Shown piece after piece: positions 58,824 through 64,000 of a DNA stretch of 64,000 nt. The position numbers were made by a program, and so were the translations under genes. Each line of letters opens with the position of its first letter. Position 1 is the stretch's first letter. The stretch is from contig JACKAK010000004.1 in NCBI GenBank assembly GCA_020635115.1, positions 310,001 to 374,000 of the forward strand, written 5' to 3'. The notes under the pieces are model-generated. The model was not told the origin of the DNA, made no database searches, and saw only the letters and a program-made list of their open reading frames with translations. The stretch comes from Halobacteriovoraceae bacterium. Lineage in GTDB: Bacteria; Bdellovibrionota; Bacteriovoracia; Bacteriovoracales; Bacteriovoracaceae.

Positions 58824-59384
58824 ATGAAAAATATCAAATTTATAACTATGACTATATTTTTAATTAGTAACCTAGCATTTGCTGAAGGTGATCATGATCA
58901 TTCTTCTCATAAAGGGCATGATCATTCAAAGCAGGAAGAAAAACATGACGATCACGATGATCACAAGGGGCACGATCACTCAAAACATGACGACCATGAT
59001 GATCATAAGGGGCACGATCATGGTGCTTCTAAAGCTATTGGCAAAGGTAAAGCCATTGAAGTTGTAGACGAGAAAAAAGGATTCAAGTTAAGCAAGGAAG
59101 CAATTAAGACCTTAAAGCTTAGACTTCAAAATGTTGATGGAGACGAATTTGAGATTAGTAAAACTACATTAGTAAGTTCAAAAAGCATTAAAGGGGTTTA
59201 TAGATTTAGAGCAGGATTTTTCAAACTACTTAACGCAAAAATTCTAAAAGAAACTAAATTTGGATATAAAGTTAAGGTCGCAGGTGTGGAGTTTGGTGAC
59301 CAAATTGTAATCAATGGGATTGGACTTCTTAGAGTTACAGATGTCTATTCGACGGATAAGTCAGAATATGGCCACTCTCACTGA
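58824..59384 (+). CDS. His-rich mini-adaptor, C-terminal part of a CzcB-like protein
   Basis: 186 residues, much shorter than CzcB (about 400-500). After the signal peptide (AFA|EGDHDH) comes a run of His/Asp-rich repeats (KGHDHSK, DDHDDHKGHDHS, DDHDDHKGHDHG) from about 24 to 67. Then a segment like the start of an adaptor (KGFKLSKEAIKTLKLRLQ) and a membrane-proximal beta domain (FGDQIVINGIGLLRVTDVY). The alpha-hairpin and lipoyl domains are missing. Either a degenerate adaptor or a dedicated metal scavenger for the pump. Confidence 0.7.
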   Translation: MKNIKFITMTIFLISNLAFAEGDHDHSSHKGHDHSKQEEKHDDHDDHKGHDHSKHDDHDDHKGHDHGASKAIGKGKAIEVVDEKKGFKLSKEAIKTLKLRLQNVDGDEFEISKTTLVSSKSIKGVYRFRAGFFKLLNAKILKETKFGYKVKVAGVEFGDQIVINGIGLLRVTDVYSTDKSEYGHSH

Positions 59385-59403
59385 CACATAAAGGGGTGAT
59401 TAC

Positions 59404-62400
59404 ATGATTAACAAAGTTATAGAATTTTCAGTTAATAATAGGATGTTTGTCTTCATGGCGACTCTCTTATTAATTGTTTTTGGTTTAAAGTCATTTCAAG
59501 AGCTGTCTATAGACGCTGTTCCTGATATTACGAACACTCAAGTACAAATCAATTCTCAAGTAAAAGGACTTGTGCCTGAAGAGGTAGAAAGGATGGTTAC
59601 GTTTCCCATCGAATACTCCATGAATGGTATTCCTGGGGTTGAAACGATTAGGTCTATTTCTAGGTATGGTATCTCTCAGGTGACAGTTATCTTCAAAGAA
59701 GGAACTGATATTTACAAGGCAAGGCAGCTTGCTTCTGAGAAGTTGCAAAATATTGAATTGCCTGCTGGAGTTGTCCCTGAGATGGGGCCAATCAGTACAG
59801 GGCTTGGAGAAATATTTCATTACACCATAGAGGCTAAATCTCCTGAAAAAGATGAAGAAAAAAGACTCCTTCAGTTAATGGAACTTCGATCAATACAAGA
59901 TTGGTATATAAAGCCAAGGCTTTTAACCGTTAAGGGTGTTACCGAAGTCAATACCATTGGTGGTTATGAAAAGCAGTTTTTTATTCAACCGAGAATTGAC
60001 CAGATGTCTAAATTCGGTCTTCACTTTGATGACATTGAAGCAGCGATTGAAAATACAAATCTCAATGTTGGCGGTGGATATATACAACAAACAGGAGAAC
60101 AGCTTCTTGTGAGAGGTGTTGGTCTATTAAAAGGCATTAAAGACATTGAAAATGTAGTAGTTAAGAGGCTTTCTTCTTATCAAGTCATTAAAATAAAAGA
60201 TATTGCCCAAGTAAAGTTTGATAAAGAAATTCGTACTGGTGCAGCTACGGTGAATGGAGAAGAATCAATTATTGGTACTGCCTTTATGCTCTTAGGGGAA
60301 AATTCAAGAGCCGTGGCACAAAGAGTTTCATCTAAACTTGAAGATGTGAAAAAAGATTTACCAGAATGGGTTGAACTTAAAGTTCTTTATGATCGCTCTA
60401 ATATGGTAAACGCTACGCTGAGTACCGTTGAGCATAATCTTCTTATGGGGGCGGGCCTTGTTATGGTGTTCTTATTACTCCTTGTAGGTAATTTAAGAGC
60501 GGCCATAATTACTTCGTTAATGATTCCCGTTTCTCTACTTATGACTTTTATTCTTATGAGATGGCAAAATGTCTCAGGGAATTTAATGAGTTTAGGTGCA
60601 TTGGACTTTGGGATTATTGTTGATGGTGCAGTTATTGTCATAGAAAACTGTGTCCACAGGTTGCAGAAGAAAGGTGAAGAACTTGGTAGAGAGTTATCAA
60701 GAGCGGAAGTTAAACAGTTAGTTATCGACTCAGCAATTGAAATACGTTCTGCTGCTGGATTTGGTGAGCTAATTGTTATTACAGTATTTATACCACTTTT
60801 TGCTTTAACTGGGGTCGAGGGCAAAATGTTTGGGCCGATGGCAATGACTTTTATAATGGCACTAGGTTCAGCTCTGCTTCTTTCTTTTACTGTTGTTCCT
60901 GCTTTAGCAGCCACTTTTTTAAGTGGGAAAACAAGAGATAAGAAGCCATTTCTTATGGGGATGGCAGAAAAGTTGTTCAAGCCAACTTTAAGTTTTGCAT
61001 TAAGGTTTAAAAAAGGTGTTCTTGGAATTGGCATAGCTTCTATTGTTATGGGTGTTTTTCTGTTTTCAAGAATGGGAGCTGAGTTTATTCCACAATTAGA
61101 TGAAGGTGATTTTGCAATTCAGTTTATCCGACCTGCTAACATCAGCACTGAAAACTCTGTAAAACTTCAAAGATTATCAGAAGGCATTATAAAAGAGTTT
61201 CCACAGGTTAAAGATGTGTTTGCAAGGACAGGTGCTGCTGAAGTTGCTACTGATCCAATGGGCGTAAATATCTCTGACTCTTATATTATGCTTAAAGATA
61301 AGAGTAAGTGGCCCCACGATGACCACATTCAGAACAAGAAAGACTTGATGAATGAAATCAAGGAAAAACTTGAGCTATATGTTCCGGGCCAAGTTCTCAT
61401 GCTTTCTCAACCAGTAGAATTGCGCTTTAACGAACTTTTAGAAGGAACAAGAGCCGCGATTTCGGCAAAAGTGTTTGGTGACGATCTTGATAAGCTAATT
61501 TCATACTCAAAAGAGGTTGCTGAAATTGTTGGTGAAATAGATGGTGCTGGTGAAGCTGAATCCGAATCCAAAGGTAAATCACCAATGCTTCAATATACTC
61601 CGAAAGTAGAAGAATTAGCTCAGTTAGGCGTCACAGCGAGACCTGTTTTAGATGCAATTAGTACCGCAATTGGAGGTCGTGAAGTTGGTCATGTTTTTGA
61701 TGGTGTAAAAAGGTTTCCAATTGTCACCCGTCTTTCAGAAGGTGAAAGAAAAGATGTTATGACCGTAAGAAAACTTCCAGTTGGTATTTCTGATGGCTTT
61801 ACTGTTCCTATTGAACAAGTGGCAGATATAGATTTTGTTGAAACATTCTCTGCTGTTAGCCGTGAAAACTCTCAACGTAGAGTGGCTGTACTTGTTAATC
61901 CTGATACACGGGATATTGAGAGTTTTGTTAATAAAGCAAAAAAAGAGGTTGAAAGTAGAGTTAAGCTTCCTGAAGGCTACTTTATTGAATGGGGAGGAAC
62001 ATTTAAAAATCTTCAAAGTGCAAAGGAGAGACTTGGGATTCTTGTACCTCTGGCACTTCTTATGATTTTAGCTATGTTATATGCTGCATTTAAAAACTTT
62101 GCTCAAGTGATTTTGATTTTTACTTGTGCGCCAATGGCCTTAATCGGTGGTGTCTTATCATTAAATATAATGGGAATGCCTTTCAGCATTTCGGCAGGTG
62201 TTGGCTTTATTGCTCTTTCAGGAATAAGTATTCTAAACGGTGTTGTTCTAGTAACTTATTTTAATAGACTTATAAAGGATGGTAAGTCTCCAGACGAGGT
62301 AGTTAAAGAAGGTGCTATGACGAGATTGAGGCCAGTCTTAATGACGGCCCTAACAGACATCTTTGGATTTTTACCTATGATGTTTTCAACAGGTCTAGGA

Positions 62401-62547
62401 GCTGAAGTGCAAAAGCCTTTAGCAACCGTTGTTGTTGGAGGGATTATTTCGGCGACTCTTCTTACTTTGATTGTTCTTCCAAGTTTATATCGTCTATTTA
62501 TTAAGTTCATGCAACCAGAGCTAAATAAGGAGGCGTATGGGGAATAG
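59404..62547 (+). CDS. czcA: CzcA-like heavy-metal RND efflux pump (divalent cation type)
   Basis: 1,047 residues, full length. SIDAVPDITNTQVQINSQVKGLVPEEVER near the N-terminus, fourth-helix motif LDFGIIVDGAVIVIEN with the Asp pattern of the Co/Zn/Cd (CzcA) subgroup, and LSGISILNGVVLVTYF near the end. It differs in this motif from the copper-type pump at 53324. The last codons overlap the CDF gene by 11 bases. Confidence 0.93.
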   Translation: MINKVIEFSVNNRMFVFMATLLLIVFGLKSFQELSIDAVPDITNTQVQINSQVKGLVPEEVERMVTFPIEYSMNGIPGVETIRSISRYGISQVTVIFKEGTDIYKARQLASEKLQNIELPAGVVPEMGPISTGLGEIFHYTIEAKSPEKDEEKRLLQLMELRSIQDWYIKPRLLTVKGVTEVNTIGGYEKQFFIQPRIDQMSKFGLHFDDIEAAIENTNLNVGGGYIQQTGEQLLVRGVGLLKGIKDIENVVVKRLSSYQVIKIKDIAQVKFDKEIRTGAATVNGEESIIGTAFMLLGENSRAVAQRVSSKLEDVKKDLPEWVELKVLYDRSNMVNATLSTVEHNLLMGAGLVMVFLLLLVGNLRAAIITSLMIPVSLLMTFILMRWQNVSGNLMSLGALDFGIIVDGAVIVIENCVHRLQKKGEELGRELSRAEVKQLVIDSAIEIRSAAGFGELIVITVFIPLFALTGVEGKMFGPMAMTFIMALGSALLLSFTVVPALAATFLSGKTRDKKPFLMGMAEKLFKPTLSFALRFKKGVLGIGIASIVMGVFLFSRMGAEFIPQLDEGDFAIQFIRPANISTENSVKLQRLSEGIIKEFPQVKDVFARTGAAEVATDPMGVNISDSYIMLKDKSKWPHDDHIQNKKDLMNEIKEKLELYVPGQVLMLSQPVELRFNELLEGTRAAISAKVFGDDLDKLISYSKEVAEIVGEIDGAGEAESESKGKSPMLQYTPKVEELAQLGVTARPVLDAISTAIGGREVGHVFDGVKRFPIVTRLSEGERKDVMTVRKLPVGISDGFTVPIEQVADIDFVETFSAVSRENSQRRVAVLVNPDTRDIESFVNKAKKEVESRVKLPEGYFIEWGGTFKNLQSAKERLGILVPLALLMILAMLYAAFKNFAQVILIFTCAPMALIGGVLSLNIMGMPFSISAGVGFIALSGISILNGVVLVTYFNRLIKDGKSPDEVVKEGAMTRLRPVLMTALTDIFGFLPMMFSTGLGAEVQKPLATVVVGGIISATLLTLIVLPSLYRLFIKFMQPELNKEAYGE

Positions 62548-63430
62548 TCACTCTCATCACCATCATGGCAACAAGAATATACTTGTTGCCTTTTTCCTAA
62601 ATGCAGGGTTTGCCGTAATAGAGCTAATCGGTGGATATTTAACAAATAGTGTTGCCATATATTCTGATGCTCTACATGACTTTGGTGATAGTTTAGCTTT
62701 ACTTTTTTCTTATTTTGCTGAAAAGCTTAGCCACAAAGATGCTGATGATAATTTCACATTTGGCTATCGACGTTTTTCAATACTATCAGCTTTAATTAAT
62801 GGAGTTATATTATTACTGGGAAGTATTTTTGTAATTTATGAAGCTTCACAGAGAATAATGGCCCCTGAAAAAGTGTCTCCTGAAGGAATGCTTGGTTTGG
62901 CGATATTAGGTATTTTAGTAAACTCATTTGCCGCTTACAGATTATCCAAGGATGATGGCATGAATACAAAAATGGTCATGTTCCATCTTTTAGAGGATTT
63001 ACTCGGATGGGTTGCTGTACTTGTTGTCAGTATCGTCTTACTATTCAAGCCTTGGTATGTACTAGATTCAATACTTTCTATACTTATTTCTTTAGTTATA
63101 CTTAGAGGTGTTTATAAGAACTTACTTAAAGTTGGTTTGATTTTTCTTCAAAAATTTCCTGATGAACTTGAATTTGAGCAATTGAAAAATGAAGTTATGG
63201 AACTTGACCTTGTAAATGATATACATGCTGTTAAAGGATGGTCTATTGATGATACAACATACTATTTGCGCTTTCATGTTCTTGTACCGGAAGAAACAAA
63301 GATTGGGACTGTTGACTCATTAAAGGTTAAGATAAAAGAAATTTTGAAGAAGTATAATGTAACTTACTCAACAATTGAGTTTGAATCTGAGAATGGTTGT
63401 GATGGTACTCATAGTGTGGAAGAGAAATGA
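62537..63430 (+). CDS. czcD: CDF-family cation exporter (CzcD-like)
   Basis: 297 residues. N-terminal His cluster (HSHHHHG), six membrane helices with metal sites SDALHDFGD and HLLEDLLGW, and a cytoplasmic C-terminal domain (AVKGWSIDDTTYYLRFHVLV). Exports Zn, Co or Cd to the periplasm for the Czc pump. ATG overlaps the pump gene; AAGGAGG upstream. Confidence 0.92.
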   Translation: MGNSHSHHHHGNKNILVAFFLNAGFAVIELIGGYLTNSVAIYSDALHDFGDSLALLFSYFAEKLSHKDADDNFTFGYRRFSILSALINGVILLLGSIFVIYEASQRIMAPEKVSPEGMLGLAILGILVNSFAAYRLSKDDGMNTKMVMFHLLEDLLGWVAVLVVSIVLLFKPWYVLDSILSILISLVILRGVYKNLLKVGLIFLQKFPDELEFEQLKNEVMELDLVNDIHAVKGWSIDDTTYYLRFHVLVPEETKIGTVDSLKVKIKEILKKYNVTYSTIEFESENGCDGTHSVEEK

Positions 63431-63882
63431 AAAGGCTTGAGCTAAAAATACCTCCATTACTTGTGGCCCTTATATTTGGGGTCTTAATCTGGGCAATGCC
63501 AAGCATCTATGAAATAAGTAATTCGATGGTTTTAGATGTATTCTCAGGGGTATTGTTTTTGATCGGTTGCTTAGTCTCAGCTCTTGGAGTGTGGGAATTT
63601 AAGAAGCAGAAAACTACAGTGAATCCAATGTCTCCACAAGAAAGTAATAGTCTTGTTATAAGAGGAGTTTATAAATTTACAAGAAACCCTATGTATTTAG
63701 GATTTCTTCTTTGGCTGTTATCTCTTGGTGTCTTTCTAAGAAATCCTTATTCTCTAATACTGGCAGTGGGATTCGTTTTGTATATGAACTACTTTCAAAT
63801 ACTCCCCGAAGAACGAGTCTTAACAAATAGTTTCGGTGAAGATTACTTAGAGTATAAAAAATCAGTACGTCGATGGATATAA
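63427..63882 (+). CDS. isoprenylcysteine methyltransferase-like membrane protein
   Basis: 151 residues, four hydrophobic segments, with GVYKFTRNPMYLGF and the terminal EERVLTNSFGEDYLEYKKSV of the ICMT/PEMT methyltransferase family. Unlike the related 38713-39264 protein it keeps the full C-terminal motif. Such proteins are common in heavy-metal operons (CzcN-like) but their substrate is unknown. Overlaps the CDF gene by 4 bases. Confidence 0.82.
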   Translation: MKRLELKIPPLLVALIFGVLIWAMPSIYEISNSMVLDVFSGVLFLIGCLVSALGVWEFKKQKTTVNPMSPQESNSLVIRGVYKFTRNPMYLGFLLWLLSLGVFLRNPYSLILAVGFVLYMNYFQILPEERVLTNSFGEDYLEYKKSVRRWI

Positions 63883-64000
63883 TTACTAAAAAAGCAAAAG
63901 ATACAATAATGAAAAAGACAAAAATAAAAATTCAAAAAATGGACTGTCCTTCAGAAATCAAAATGATCGAAGGAATTGTTGAAAAAATTGATCAAGAAAT
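63873..64000 (+). CDS. start of a heavy-metal-associated-domain protein (3' end outside window)
   Basis: The frame opens with ATG 63873 or, in the same frame, ATG 63909, and runs off the end. It begins KKTKIKIQKMDCPSEIKMIEGIVEKI, an HMA domain with a single-Cys MDCPSE site as found at the N-terminus of Zn/Cd/Co-transporting P-type ATPases. The full product cannot be named from this fragment. Confidence 0.65.
   Translation, partial: MDIITKKAKDTIMKKTKIKIQKMDCPSEIKMIEGIVEKIDQE

Noticed and set aside
58890..59030. His/Asp repeats as an assembly artefact or mobile repeat
   Set aside because: The repeats are in frame, vary in codon use and suit metal binding next to an RND pump.
60387..61034. 215-residue open frame opposite the Czc pump
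   Set aside because: It is antisense to a well-conserved RND gene, low complexity and without a ribosome site.
62256..62645. 129-residue open frame opposite the end of the Czc pump and start of the CDF gene
   Set aside because: Antisense to two clear genes; no family features.

Overview
The window comes from a low-GC Gram-negative bacterium: lipoprotein signals, outer-membrane efflux channels, RND pumps and F-like type IV secretion genes. My best guess for the host is a Bdellovibrionota (Bacteriovorax/Halobacteriovorax-like) genome. That is inference from composition and gene style and cannot be proved from this sequence alone.

Three blocks are visible. (1) 1-24.3 kb, plus strand: an integrative conjugative element (ICE 1). 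It holds a signalling module (sigma-54 activator, small secreted protein, solute-binding protein, YcaO enzyme, histidine kinase) and two operons of an F-type conjugation apparatus (TraU, pilin, TraL/E/K/B/V/C/H/G). A XRE-RES toxin-antitoxin pair separates the two operons. An FtsK-like coupling ATPase, a replication-relaxation protein, an excisionase and a tyrosine integrase follow. (2) 24.4-44.7 kb, minus strand: a second conjugative element (ICE 2) facing the first head to head. It has a large serine recombinase, a second FtsK-like ATPase plus replication-relaxation protein, and a VirB2/3/4/5/6/8/9/10 apparatus. It also has its own signalling module: solute-binding protein, histidine kinase, sigma-54 response regulator, S33 hydrolase, small secreted protein and membrane methyltransferase. 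A tRNA/tmRNA 3'-end-like attachment scar with a terminator sits between the two integrase genes. (3) 45-64 kb: a heavy-metal island. It carries CopZ/CopA/CsoR, an ECF sigma factor with its probable anti-sigma factor, a Cus-type RND pump whose TolC gene is broken by a 1,224-bp IS3-family element, and a Czc-type RND pump with CDF exporter and small metal-binding proteins.

The most interesting system is the pair of signalling modules. Each combines a secreted small protein, an enzyme able to modify a peptide (YcaO in one, an isoprenylcysteine-methyltransferase-like protein in the other), an orphan membrane-anchored oligopeptide-binding protein, a histidine kinase and an NtrC-class activator. The two secreted proteins share a C-terminal LEEL...D...GILE segment followed by unrelated 7-12 residue tails, as expected of leader plus variable core. 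Each module lies beside transfer operons with sigma-54 promoters and palindromic upstream sites. In ICE 1 both transfer operons have three near-identical palindromes 66-67 bp apart, the last centred 59 bp before the -24 element. In ICE 2 a different palindrome (AAATATCGC/GCGATATTT) marks both the transfer operon and the signalling operon. I read this as two parallel, possibly pheromone-like peptide circuits that switch on conjugation. The promoter architecture is seen directly; the peptide signal is inference.

ICE 2 also appears to start two or three genes with ATA or ATT codons. Most genes within each operon overlap by 1-4 bases, so translational coupling is general.
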